A stretch of 59,301 bases of DNA from Akkermansia muciniphila (GTDB lineage Bacteria; Verrucomicrobiota; Verrucomicrobiia; Limisphaerales; SXTU01), in NCBI GenBank assembly GCA_945874145.1, contig CAMCFN010000005.1, positions 76,023-135,323 of the forward strand, in the 5' to 3' direction. Numbering within the stretch: the stretch's first letter is position 1; each line of letters starts with the position of its first letter. The position numbers and the translations under genes are program-made. Of the stretch, positions 17,821 to 26,290 are shown piece by piece. Under the pieces are notes generated by a model that was not told the DNA's origin, did not search any database, and saw only the letters and a list, made by a program, of their open reading frames with translations.

Positions 17821-19073
17821 CGACGCGACTTTCCCTCATGAACCGCCGCCATTTCCTCCGCGCTGCGGGTGCCTGCCTCGCCCTGCCGTTCCTTGGTCGC
17901 GCGGCGGAGAAGCTGCCGCCGAAACGGCTCGTGGCGATTCATGTGCCACTCGGGATGATGCCGCAGTTCTTCTTTCCGATGGCGGGCGGGACCTCGAGTC
18001 CGTATTTGGAGCTGATCGCCGCGCATCGCGGGCAGTTCACCGTTTTCTCCGGGCTGTCGCATCCGGGCGTGGATGGGAATCACCACGCGGGGCAGTGTTT
18101 CCTCACCGGCGCGCCGCATCCGGGGCAGCCGACGTTCCGCAATTCGCTGTCGCTCGATCAATTCGTGGCGGAGAAAATCGGGCTTGAGAACCGCTTCCCG
18201 TCGCTCGCGCTCGCAGTGAAGAATGGCGACCACTACGGTGACTCGCTTTCGGTGTCGCGCGCGGGCGTGGGCATCCCGGCGGAGGCGAGTCCACGGCGGC
18301 TTTACCGCAGTCTCTTTGTCGCGGGCACACCGGAGGAAAAGGCTGCGACCATGCGCCGCATCGAGGCTGGCGGGAGCGTGCTCGACCTCGTGCTCGACAA
18401 GGCCGCGCGGCTGGAAAAATCCGTGGCACCCGAGGATCGCGCGCGGCTGGATCAGTATTTCCAAAGCGTGCGCGAACTCGAAGGTCGTCTCCAACGCAGC
18501 CTCGCGTGGGAGAACCGCCCGAAGCCAAGGGTGGATTATCCCGAGCCGAAGGACATCGCCGACGCAAACCTCGTCATCGAGAAGTCCAAGCTCATGTTTG
18601 ATCTCATCCGCCTCGCGTTGCAGACCGACAGCACGCGCGTCGTGACGCTTTCCCTCAGCACCTTCTCCGTCGTGCCGCACGTGCCCGGCGTGAAGAGTGA
18701 GACGCACGGCCTCACGCACCATGGTAACGAGCCGGAGAAAATCGCCGAGCTGCGGCAGATCGAGGCGGCGCAGATCAGTGCGCTGGGCTATTTGATCCAA
18801 ACGTTGCGGGACACCAAGGAGACCGGCGCGTCGTTGCTCGACCAAACGCAGGTGCTCTACGGCAGTTGCCTCGGCAACGCCAACTCGCACAGCAATCAGA
18901 ACCTCCCCGTAATTCTCGCCGGCGGCGGCTTCCAGCACGGCAGGTATCTCGCCTCCGACACCACCAACAACACGCCGCTCGCAAACCTGTTCGTGAGCAT
19001 GCTGCAGCGTCTCGGCTTGGAGACCGACAAGTTTGCCAGCAGCACGGGGACACTGCGCGGACTGGAAGCGTAG
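17817..19073 (+). CDS. DUF1552 family exported protein, second copy (Tat signal)
   Basis: ATG 17817 overlaps the upstream stop and gives a 418-residue protein with a Tat-type signal, NRRHFLRAAGACLALPFL. The DUF1552 body includes VPLGMMPQFFFPMAGG near the start, a SGLSHPGVDGNHHAG segment and a late GSCLGNANSHSNQNLPVIL segment. Together with 15142-17820 it forms a second DUF1592/DUF1552 pair, in the reverse gene order of the first pair on the same strand. Ends with TAG at 19073. Confidence 0.86.
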   Translation: MTTRLSLMNRRHFLRAAGACLALPFLGRAAEKLPPKRLVAIHVPLGMMPQFFFPMAGGTSSPYLELIAAHRGQFTVFSGLSHPGVDGNHHAGQCFLTGAPHPGQPTFRNSLSLDQFVAEKIGLENRFPSLALAVKNGDHYGDSLSVSRAGVGIPAEASPRRLYRSLFVAGTPEEKAATMRRIEAGGSVLDLVLDKAARLEKSVAPEDRARLDQYFQSVRELEGRLQRSLAWENRPKPRVDYPEPKDIADANLVIEKSKLMFDLIRLALQTDSTRVVTLSLSTFSVVPHVPGVKSETHGLTHHGNEPEKIAELRQIEAAQISALGYLIQTLRDTKETGASLLDQTQVLYGSCLGNANSHSNQNLPVILAGGGFQHGRYLASDTTNNTPLANLFVSMLQRLGLETDKFASSTGTLRGLEA

Positions 19074-19078
19074 CATCT

Positions 19079-19917
19079 ATGAAGCCGACATTGCTCATTC
19101 TGGTCTTCGTGCTTGCCTCGCAAGTTCATGCCCTTGACTACCCGCACGTCACCGCTGAGCCGCAGAAGACCGGCTGGCCGCTTACGACGGAGGAGCGCGC
19201 CTATGTGGTGGACAAGCACGACCGTCGCCCCGGACGCGAATCGAACAAGCACCTGCCGCAGCTCTGGCCTGTCGTCCCGACCGCGGGGCATTTCGGCGGC
19301 GATGCGTGGCTGAGGATTCACGAAGGTCTTGTGAAGACCGTGCAGGCGAATCGAGGCCCCATTGACGTGCTGCTCGTGGGCGACAGCATCACCAGCTAGT
19401 GGGGCGAGTCGTGGAGGAGGCATTTCCCGGAGCTGAAGGCTGTGAACATCGGCATCGGCGGCGACAAGACGCAGAATGTGCTCTGGCGGATCGACCACGG
19501 CGGTTTCGAAGGACTTGAGCCGAAGGCCATCGTGCTCATGATCGGCAACAACAACATGTTCTTCACCCCGGAGACCGGCATCGTAGCCGCCGCGCTCGGC
19601 ATCCAGATGTGCGTGAGGAACCTGCGCGAGAATTTCCCTGGAGCCGGCCTCATCGTGGTGAAGATTTTGCCTGCACACGCTCCTGGCCATCGTTTCTACG
19701 AGGACATCAAGCGGACCAACGCTGCGCTGGACCCGCTGAGACTCGACAGCGACGCAAAAGTCGCTATGCTCGACGTGTGGAGCGACTTCACCAACGGCGA
19801 CGCCACGATCAGGATGGGCTTTTCACGCCCGACAGCGTCCACCTTTCGCCGGCGGGTTATGCCGTGTATGCGGCGCGCTTGAAGCCGGTGCTGAACACCG
19901 TGCTCGGCACCCGGTGA
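19079..19917 (+). pseudogene. SGNH/GDSL hydrolase pseudogene (amber stop plus frameshift)
   Basis: ATG 19079 starts a signal peptide, then a typical acylhydrolase. The block I sequence VGDSITS is followed at once by TAG (19397-19399), where related proteins carry Gln before WGESW. The frame then continues with intact homology (NIGIGGDKTQNVLWR, MIGNNN). Near 19811 one base appears to be lost, because the block V sequence FTPDSVHLSPAGYAVYA is in the next frame, ending at 19917. With both lesions repaired the product would be about 280 residues, normal for PAF-acetylhydrolase-like SGNH proteins. As written it cannot make an active enzyme. Confidence 0.8.
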
Positions 19918-19939
19918 CTGGCCCGCTAAGGTAGCACGC

Positions 19940-20710
19940 ATGAAGTCCGCCTTTACCGCCTTCGTGGCCGGGGCTTTTTTCATTTGTTCCTCGGCGTTCT
20001 CCCAGACCACACCGCGTGACGACGCCTCGTGGCTGCGAGCGCACGGCACGCTCATTTTTCAGGACGCCTTCGAGCGCGAGGAGACCGGCACCGGCGCGAA
20101 GGCCATCGGCAACGGCTGGAACAGCGCGACCGCTGACCGCGTGCCGCACCTCAAGATGGCCGACCTCGATGGCGGCATTCTCAAAATCAGCAGCGCCTCG
20201 AAGGAGGCGGGACACGCCGCGCACATCCATCACGAGGCGGGTTTCACCGACGGCGGCGCGGTCGTGCGCTTTAAGTTTCCCGGCCTGAACAAGGGCGAAT
20301 CGCTCCAGCTTGGTTTCGTGGACCGTGAGACGAAGGGCATTCACGCCGGGCATCTGTGCTACGGCATCCTGTCGCCGACGAGCGTCACGCTCATTGACCA
20401 CAAGACCGGCGTGATGAACCTCGACATCCGCAACCGCCGCCAAGGTTTCCTCGACCGCAAGGAGCCATTGCCCGCCGACCTCGACGCGTTACTGAAGACC
20501 AAGCAAGTCTTCGTGCCTTGGATGTCGGACACCGAGTGGCACGAGCTCGTGCTCGTGACTGAGGGCGACGAACTGCGCCTTAGCCTCGATGGGAAACTCC
20601 CGGCGAAGCATCGCTCCGAAGGCTTTGCCCATCCCGTGAAACGCTGGTTTAGCTTTCTCGTGCCGAATACGGTGTGGATTGATGACGTGAAGCTTTTCAA
20701 AGTGCGCTGA
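19940..20710 (+). CDS. Secreted jelly-roll (LamG/DUF1080-like) protein
   Basis: The 256-residue protein has a signal peptide (1-22). It then shows a concanavalin-like beta pattern: a FQDAFEREE opening, a GWNSATADRVPHLKM segment, and a closing VPNTVWIDDVKLFKV strand typical of LamG or 3-keto-disaccharide hydrolase (DUF1080-like) folds. No catalytic residues can be assigned with confidence. It sits between the SGNH pseudogene and the second giant fusion gene, 33 bases upstream of the latter, which suggests a glycan-binding or glycan-cleaving accessory role. Confidence 0.6.
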   Translation: MKSAFTAFVAGAFFICSSAFSQTTPRDDASWLRAHGTLIFQDAFEREETGTGAKAIGNGWNSATADRVPHLKMADLDGGILKISSASKEAGHAAHIHHEAGFTDGGAVVRFKFPGLNKGESLQLGFVDRETKGIHAGHLCYGILSPTSVTLIDHKTGVMNLDIRNRRQGFLDRKEPLPADLDALLKTKQVFVPWMSDTEWHELVLVTEGDELRLSLDGKLPAKHRSEGFAHPVKRWFSFLVPNTVWIDDVKLFKVR

Positions 20711-20743
20711 GGCACCCAGCCGACAGCCAAGCCGACAACCATA

Positions 20744-23700
20744 ATGACCTCCCTGCCACGACGCCTTTTGTTCCCATGCTTGCTGCTGAGCCTCGGGTGT
20801 TGGCTGTTCGCCAAGCCCGCCTTTGCCGCCGGAGCGGCCCCGCCGCTCGCCAAGAACGACACGATTCTTTTCTACGGCAACTCGATGGTCGAGCGATTGC
20901 TCGAACACGGCGAACTCGAGGCCATGGTGCAACTCGCATTGCCCGGGACAAACCTGCGCTTCCGCAGCTTCGCGTGGACCGGCGATGAAGTCGGGAACCG
21001 CCTGCGCGCCGAAGGCTACGCCGGGCACATGAAGGAACTGCTCGTCGCCTGGCCCGCAAAGGTCGTGGTGGTCGGCTACGGCATGAACGAGGCCTTCGGC
21101 GGCACGGCCGGACTGCCCGCATTCCGGACGCAGCTCGGTGGGTATCTCGATCAGATCGCGCGGCTGCACCCGGGCGCGAAGCTCGTGGTGCTTTCGCCGA
21201 CCGCGGTGGAGGACAGCGCGCTGGAGCGTCAGCCGGATGTGGCGGCGCGCAATGCGGAGGTCGCTCTGTATGCTGCGGCGCTCGCCGACGCCGCTAAGGA
21301 GCGCGGGGCACTGTTCGTGGATCTTTTCTCGGCCAGCCGGGCCGCTTTCGCGAAGCGCCAAGCGCCGCTGACGACAAACGGCATTCATCTCAATGACAAT
21401 GGTAACCGCGCGATGGCGCAGGTGATCGCCAGTGCCATCGTCGGCGACACAGCACTAGCGAAAGTCAGCCGCGCCCGAGTGGCGGAGGTCGCGCCCGCGG
21501 CGGCGCAGCTTGCACACTTCGTCCAGGAGGTCGTGCGGCCCAAGAACGGGATTCTTTACTACGGCCAGCGCAAGCGACCGGACGAGCGTGCTGCGGAAAT
21601 CCCGCTCTACCTCCAGCGCATCGAAAGGGCCGAGGCGATTGTGCATGAGCTCGCGGCGAACCCCGGGGCCAAGTTCGCCAGTTACTCACCCGTCCGGCTG
21701 CCGCCGCCCGCGCCATGGACAAAGCCTGGCTCCAAAGGCGACGTCGGCGTGGTGCGCGGGGCTACGGAAGCGCAGTCGGAATTCAAGGTCGCCGAGGGCT
21801 ACACCGTGAATCTCTTCGCCTCGGACGAGCAATTCCCCGAGCTGCGCGCGCCGGTGCAGATTGCGTTCGACGCGCGCGGCCGGCTGTGGGTCGTCACGAT
21901 GCCGAGCTTTCCGCACACGCTCCCTGGCCAGCCGCAGGAGGACAAAATCATCGTCCTCGAAGACACCGATCGCGATGGCAAGGCGGACAAGGCCACGACC
22001 TTCGCCGAGGGGCTAGATGCGCTCGATGGCATCGCCTTCACCGAGCAGGGCGTCGTCGTCTCCGAGCAACCGAGGCATTGGCTGATGCGGGACACGAATG
22101 GCGACGGTCGCGCCGACACGCGCCGCGAGCTGCTGCGCGGAGTGGATGTGACGGATTCGCATCACGGCGGAATGATCGCTGCCGATCCGACCGGAGCAAT
22201 TTGGTTTTGCGACGGCGTTTTTCACCGCTCGCAATTCGAGACGCCCTACGGAGTGCATCGCTCGGTGGACTCCACGACGCTGCGCCACGATCTGCGCACG
22301 GGCCGCGTGGAAACCGAGTGGCAGAGCATCACGCCCAACCCGTGGAAAATCACCTTCGACCGCTGGGGCAACACCTTCCAAATGTATGGCGACGGGGTGG
22401 TGCTCGACGGGCTTGTGCTCACATGGGCACCGCTGGGTTCCTACCATCCGTTCAATCACGGCAACGTGCTCGGCTATGGCAAAGGCAGCGCTGCGGCGAG
22501 CATCTCCAGCCCGAACTTCCCCTCGGAGTATCAGCAGGGCATGGCGAGCGCGGCGCTGCTCGGCAACCATGCGGTCTCGATCTCGAAAGTGGATTTCAAC
22601 GGTGGCGCAGCCCGCGCCTCGGGACGCCTCGATCTTGTCTCCTCGCCCAATGCTGCGTTTCGTCCGGCGGATGTCGCGTTTGGTTTCGACGGCGCGCTCT
22701 ACGTCTCGGATTTCAGCAGCACGATCATTGGCCATGCGCAAAACCCGATGCGCGACCCGCGCTGGAATCACACGAAGGGTCGCATCTGGCGGATCATCCG
22801 CACCGCCGGGTCAGTGGAGAAAAGCTGGCCCCGCATCGAGGACGCCCCGGCTGCCGAACTCTGCCCGCTGCTCACGCATGCGCAGGACATCGTGCGGCAT
22901 CATGCGCGCATCAGCTTGCGCAAACTAGGTCAGCCCGGCCTCGCCGCCGTGGACGCCTGGCTTGCGAAACTTCCTGCGCAAGAACCCGAGCGGGACCAGG
23001 CGATGCTGGAGACGGTCTTCGTTGCGGAGGGGCTCGGACTGACGCGCCCCGCGCTGCTGGCCGCGCTCTGCAAATCCGCGAAGCCGGAATACCGCGCCGC
23101 AGCCGTCCACGTCGCGCGCTTGCAGGCGGACCGGCTGCCGGACCTCGTCAACACGCTGATCACGATGGCCAGTGACCCGCACCCGCGCGTGCGCATGGAG
23201 GTCATTGATGCCGCCGCGCACTTGCGTGCGCGCTTCCCCAAGGTGGAGTCCGCATTGCACAGCGGCCTCGTTGCGACCGAGTCTGCGGTGAAGCGAATGC
23301 TCAACGACCTGAAGCTCGGGACAAAGCCGCTCATCTCCGCAAGCGTCCCTGTCCTCGAAATCGCACCCGAGACGAAGATTGCGCAGTGGCAGGACGCGGG
23401 TGACGGCATCCAGCGCACTTTTGTCAGCGCCGACGCGGCGTTGCCGGCCACGCTGGCCGTGAAGCACAGCTACCTCGATGTCGCCTTGAACGGCGTGCAG
23501 GTCTTCTCGTTCGATTCGCAGTGGAGCAGCGACCAGCAGGTGCCGCTGGAGCTTTCACCCGGCTTGAATGTGATCGAAATCACCTTCCGCAAACTGCGCG
23601 GCAAGCCGCCGGCGGTGCATATCTTCGATCCGCTCGGCCAGCGGCTCCGCGGCGCGCGTGTGCCTGCGGACGAGGTGCAGTTCTCTGCGCTGCGCGTGGC

Positions 23701-24655
23701 GTATGAGAAACTCACCGCCGAGCGGGGTGAAGTGATTCGCGTGCAGTCCGCGCCTGATTTGCAATTCGCGCCGAAGCAACTTCATGTGAAACCTGGTGCA
23801 AAAGTCCGCCTCATTTTCGAGAACCCCGACTTCATGATTCACAATTTCGTCCTCTGCGCGCAGGGCTCCGAGGCGGAGGTGGGCACACTCGCGGACAAAC
23901 TCGCTGCCGACCCGAACGGCATGGCAAAGAACTACATCCCGGATTCGTCCAACATCCTCCACCACACCGGCCTCGTCACGCCGAAGGCCCGCGCGGAGCT
24001 CTCGTTCCACGCGCCGAAAGAACCGGGCCGTTACCCTTACCTCTGCACTCTCCCAGGTCACTGGCGCGTTATGAAAGGCGTGCTCATCGTGGCGGACAAT
24101 CTCGCGGAGTTCCTCGCCAAGAACCCCGAGGCCGTGCCCAAAATCACCGAGTGGAAGCTCGCCGACTTCGCCGACGACCTGAAGCGAGTGGACCAGCACC
24201 GCAACTTCGCGCGCGGCCAGCAGCAGTTCGCCGCGCTCGCCTGCGCCCAGTGCCACCAGCTCGGCAAGGAGGGCGTCGCGTTCGGCCCGAGCCTGAGTGA
24301 CGTGGTGAAGAAATACAAAGGCGACGCCAAGCTGGTGTTGCAGGAAATCCTCGAACCCTCCAAGGCCATCGAGGAGAAGTATCGCAATGTGACGCTCGAA
24401 CTCGGCGAGGAAAACTCCCTCTCCGGCCTCATCCTCGCTGAGGACACCACCAGCGTGACCATCCAAACCGGTCCGACCGCCGCCCAAGTGCAGAAGGTGG
24501 CGAAGACCGCCATCAAGTCCCGCAAAGCCTCCGCGCTCTCGCTGATGCCTGCCGGCCTGTTGAACTCGCTGGACAAGGAACAAATCCTCGACCTGCTCGC
24601 GTTCCTCCTCGCCGAAGGCAACGCCAAGCATGCCGCCTTTCAGCACGCGCACTGA
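20744..24655 (+). CDS. Multidomain secreted protein: SGNH - PVC dehydrogenase - cupredoxin - cytochrome c
   Basis: The 1303-residue protein has a signal peptide (1-29) and an SGNH-like domain (35-245) with Ser47 in GNSMVERL, Asn115 and His215 all retained. A PVC dehydrogenase-type propeller (about 345-690) carries DTDRDGKADK and DTNGDGRADT calcium-type loops. A HEAT-like helical region (about 700-850) and a beta-sandwich (about 870-970) follow. A blue-copper-like domain (about 1004-1120) has His1033, Cys1101 and the following His and Met; the cytochrome domain has CAQCH at 1167-1171. Of the three paralogues in the window this one has the most complete SGNH residues. Inferred role: coupled esterase and oxidoreductase on glycans outside the cytoplasm. 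Confidence 0.87.
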   Translation: MTSLPRRLLFPCLLLSLGCWLFAKPAFAAGAAPPLAKNDTILFYGNSMVERLLEHGELEAMVQLALPGTNLRFRSFAWTGDEVGNRLRAEGYAGHMKELLVAWPAKVVVVGYGMNEAFGGTAGLPAFRTQLGGYLDQIARLHPGAKLVVLSPTAVEDSALERQPDVAARNAEVALYAAALADAAKERGALFVDLFSASRAAFAKRQAPLTTNGIHLNDNGNRAMAQVIASAIVGDTALAKVSRARVAEVAPAAAQLAHFVQEVVRPKNGILYYGQRKRPDERAAEIPLYLQRIERAEAIVHELAANPGAKFASYSPVRLPPPAPWTKPGSKGDVGVVRGATEAQSEFKVAEGYTVNLFASDEQFPELRAPVQIAFDARGRLWVVTMPSFPHTLPGQPQEDKIIVLEDTDRDGKADKATTFAEGLDALDGIAFTEQGVVVSEQPRHWLMRDTNGDGRADTRRELLRGVDVTDSHHGGMIAADPTGAIWFCDGVFHRSQFETPYGVHRSVDSTTLRHDLRTGRVETEWQSITPNPWKITFDRWGNTFQMYGDGVVLDGLVLTWAPLGSYHPFNHGNVLGYGKGSAAASISSPNFPSEYQQGMASAALLGNHAVSISKVDFNGGAARASGRLDLVSSPNAAFRPADVAFGFDGALYVSDFSSTIIGHAQNPMRDPRWNHTKGRIWRIIRTAGSVEKSWPRIEDAPAAELCPLLTHAQDIVRHHARISLRKLGQPGLAAVDAWLAKLPAQEPERDQAMLETVFVAEGLGLTRPALLAALCKSAKPEYRAAAVHVARLQADRLPDLVNTLITMASDPHPRVRMEVIDAAAHLRARFPKVESALHSGLVATESAVKRMLNDLKLGTKPLISASVPVLEIAPETKIAQWQDAGDGIQRTFVSADAALPATLAVKHSYLDVALNGVQVFSFDSQWSSDQQVPLELSPGLNVIEITFRKLRGKPPAVHIFDPLGQRLRGARVPADEVQFSALRVAYEKLTAERGEVIRVQSAPDLQFAPKQLHVKPGAKVRLIFENPDFMIHNFVLCAQGSEAEVGTLADKLAADPNGMAKNYIPDSSNILHHTGLVTPKARAELSFHAPKEPGRYPYLCTLPGHWRVMKGVLIVADNLAEFLAKNPEAVPKITEWKLADFADDLKRVDQHRNFARGQQQFAALACAQCHQLGKEGVAFGPSLSDVVKKYKGDAKLVLQEILEPSKAIEEKYRNVTLELGEENSLSGLILAEDTTSVTIQTGPTAAQVQKVAKTAIKSRKASALSLMPAGLLNSLDKEQILDLLAFLLAEGNAKHAAFQHAH

Positions 24656-24972
24656 CGAACAATGGCCGGTCAAGTTTGGATGAAACTGAGAAAGCGACCA
24701 CCACAGTTCGCGCCCCGGACCCTCGATTTCGGTCCCGAGCGCGGCTGCCGGGTTGCTGCTGGTTGGGGCTGCGGCGATTCCTGGCCTTACAGTCCAAGCC
24801 CGGCGTATTCGAGCCAGCCGGGTCGCAGCCTCTACGCTGTCCAGAACGCATCAGGTGCTAGCGCAGCTCATGTTCTAGTCAAATCTGCGAGATACTGGCT
24901 TTGTCGCCTCGATGACGGTTCGCCCGTCATCGTGGTGCCCGAGTGCAACTCCTCTCTCCACACCAACATCAC
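24656..24972 (+). other. Intergenic stretch without a convincing gene
   Basis: This 317-base gap has one open frame of 104 codons (ATG 24662) with no signal, domain or family resemblance, which I do not accept as a gene. The only structure I see is the hairpin at 24911-24931. It probably holds the terminator region of the upstream gene and the promoter of the DUF1501/DUF1549 pair, though neither is clear by eye. Confidence 0.5.
24911..24931 (+). promoter_or_regulatory. Perfect 8-bp hairpin in the leader of the DUF1501 gene
   Basis: The arms GATGACGG and CCGTCATC pair perfectly around a five-base loop. The hairpin ends 41 bases before the ATG of the DUF1501 gene and is not followed by a T-run, so it is not a standard terminator. 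It could be an operator or a leader RNA structure; function is unproven. Confidence 0.35.
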
Positions 24973-26259
24973 ATGAGACACCCACTCCTCCGCGCCGACG
25001 AACTCACCCGCCGCCGCTTCATCGCCCGCACTGCCAGCTCGCTGCTCGGCGTGGGGCTGTTGCCGAGCTCTCTCTCCCGCGATGCGCTCGCCGCTGCGGC
25101 GGCGAAGGGCGGCTCGGCGAAGAACGTGATCTATCTCTACATGGATGGCGGCATGAGCCATGTGGACACTTGGGACCCGAAGGCCGGCGCGGTGATGGGG
25201 CCGACCAAGACCATCAAGACCAGCGCGGACGGCGTGTTGCTCGGCGAGTATCTGCCGCGCACGGCGCAGCAGATGCACCATGGCACCGTCGTGCGCTCGC
25301 TCACGTCCACGCAGGGCGCGCATGAGCAGGGGAATTACTACATGCACACCAGCTACCAGTTGCGCGGGACGATCAATCACCCGTCGCTGGGCGCGTGGCT
25401 GGCGCACTTCCGCGCCGCAGGCAACCCGACGCTCCCCAGCTCCGTGTATGTCGGTAACGCGAGCCGGCATCCGGGCGCAGGATTTTTCCCGCCGGAACTG
25501 GCCCCGCTCTTTGTGAACAACCCGGAGAACGGCCTCAAGGACATCGAGAGGCAAAAGGGCCTGACGAAGGATTCGCACGCCGCGCGGATGAAGCTCGCGG
25601 GCGATCTGGACACGGAGTTTGTTCGCGCCTTCGGCAGGCAGCGCAATGTCGCCGCGCACACGGGCGCTTACGATGGCGCGTATCGCATGATGGCGAGCGT
25701 GGACATCGCGGCCTTTGATCTCACGCAGGAGAAGGCCGAGTTGCGCGACGCCTACGGGCGCGACGCGTTCGGGCAGGGTTGCCTGCTCGCGCGGCGGTTG
25801 GTCGAGCGCGGCGTGCGCTTCGTCGAGGTGAGCCTGCACGGCTGGGACACTCACTCGAACAACTTCACCGCCACGCCCGACCTGTGCGACAAGCTCGACC
25901 GCGGCCTCGCCACGCTCGTGAGCGATCTGCACGCGCGCGGGATGCTTCGGGACACCTTGGTGGTCGTGGCCACCGAATTTGGGCGCTCGCCGAAGATCAA
26001 CCAGTCGCTTGGGCGGGACCATTATCCGACGGCGTTTTCGGCCGCGCTTTTCGGCGGCGGCGTGAAGGGCGGGGCGGTGTATGGCGCGACCAACCAGACT
26101 GCCGAAATCGTGATGGACCAGGAGATCACCATCCCGGACTTCAACGCGACCATCGGCCACGCACTGGGCCTGCCCGTGGACGAAGTGACCGTCGCGCCCA
26201 ACGGCCGCCCGTTCAAGATCGCGGACAAGGGCAAGCCGGTGACGGCGGTCTTTGCGTGA
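24973..26259 (+). CDS. DUF1501 family exported protein (Tat signal)
   Basis: ATG 24973 gives 428 residues starting with a Tat signal (TRRRFIARTASSLLGVGLL). DUF1501 hallmarks follow: IYLYMDGGMSHVDTWDPK, where the sulfatase-like metal site would lie, a SLTSTQGAHEQG segment, a SLHGWDTHSNNF motif and a TEFGRSPKIN segment near the C-terminus. DUF1501 proteins resemble the alkaline phosphatase/sulfatase superfamily and are usually encoded next to DUF1549/DUF1553 proteins, as here, where the partner begins 31 bases after this stop. The activity is not experimentally established to my knowledge. Confidence 0.88.
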   Translation: MRHPLLRADELTRRRFIARTASSLLGVGLLPSSLSRDALAAAAAKGGSAKNVIYLYMDGGMSHVDTWDPKAGAVMGPTKTIKTSADGVLLGEYLPRTAQQMHHGTVVRSLTSTQGAHEQGNYYMHTSYQLRGTINHPSLGAWLAHFRAAGNPTLPSSVYVGNASRHPGAGFFPPELAPLFVNNPENGLKDIERQKGLTKDSHAARMKLAGDLDTEFVRAFGRQRNVAAHTGAYDGAYRMMASVDIAAFDLTQEKAELRDAYGRDAFGQGCLLARRLVERGVRFVEVSLHGWDTHSNNFTATPDLCDKLDRGLATLVSDLHARGMLRDTLVVVATEFGRSPKINQSLGRDHYPTAFSAALFGGGVKGGAVYGATNQTAEIVMDQEITIPDFNATIGHALGLPVDEVTVAPNGRPFKIADKGKPVTAVFA

Positions 26260-26290
26260 TGAATGGACCGCACTTGAAACCGACATCGCC

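Noticed and set aside
24662..24976. 104-codon ORF in the gap before the DUF1501 gene
   Set aside because: No signal, domain, ribosome site or sensible composition; it overlaps the real start.
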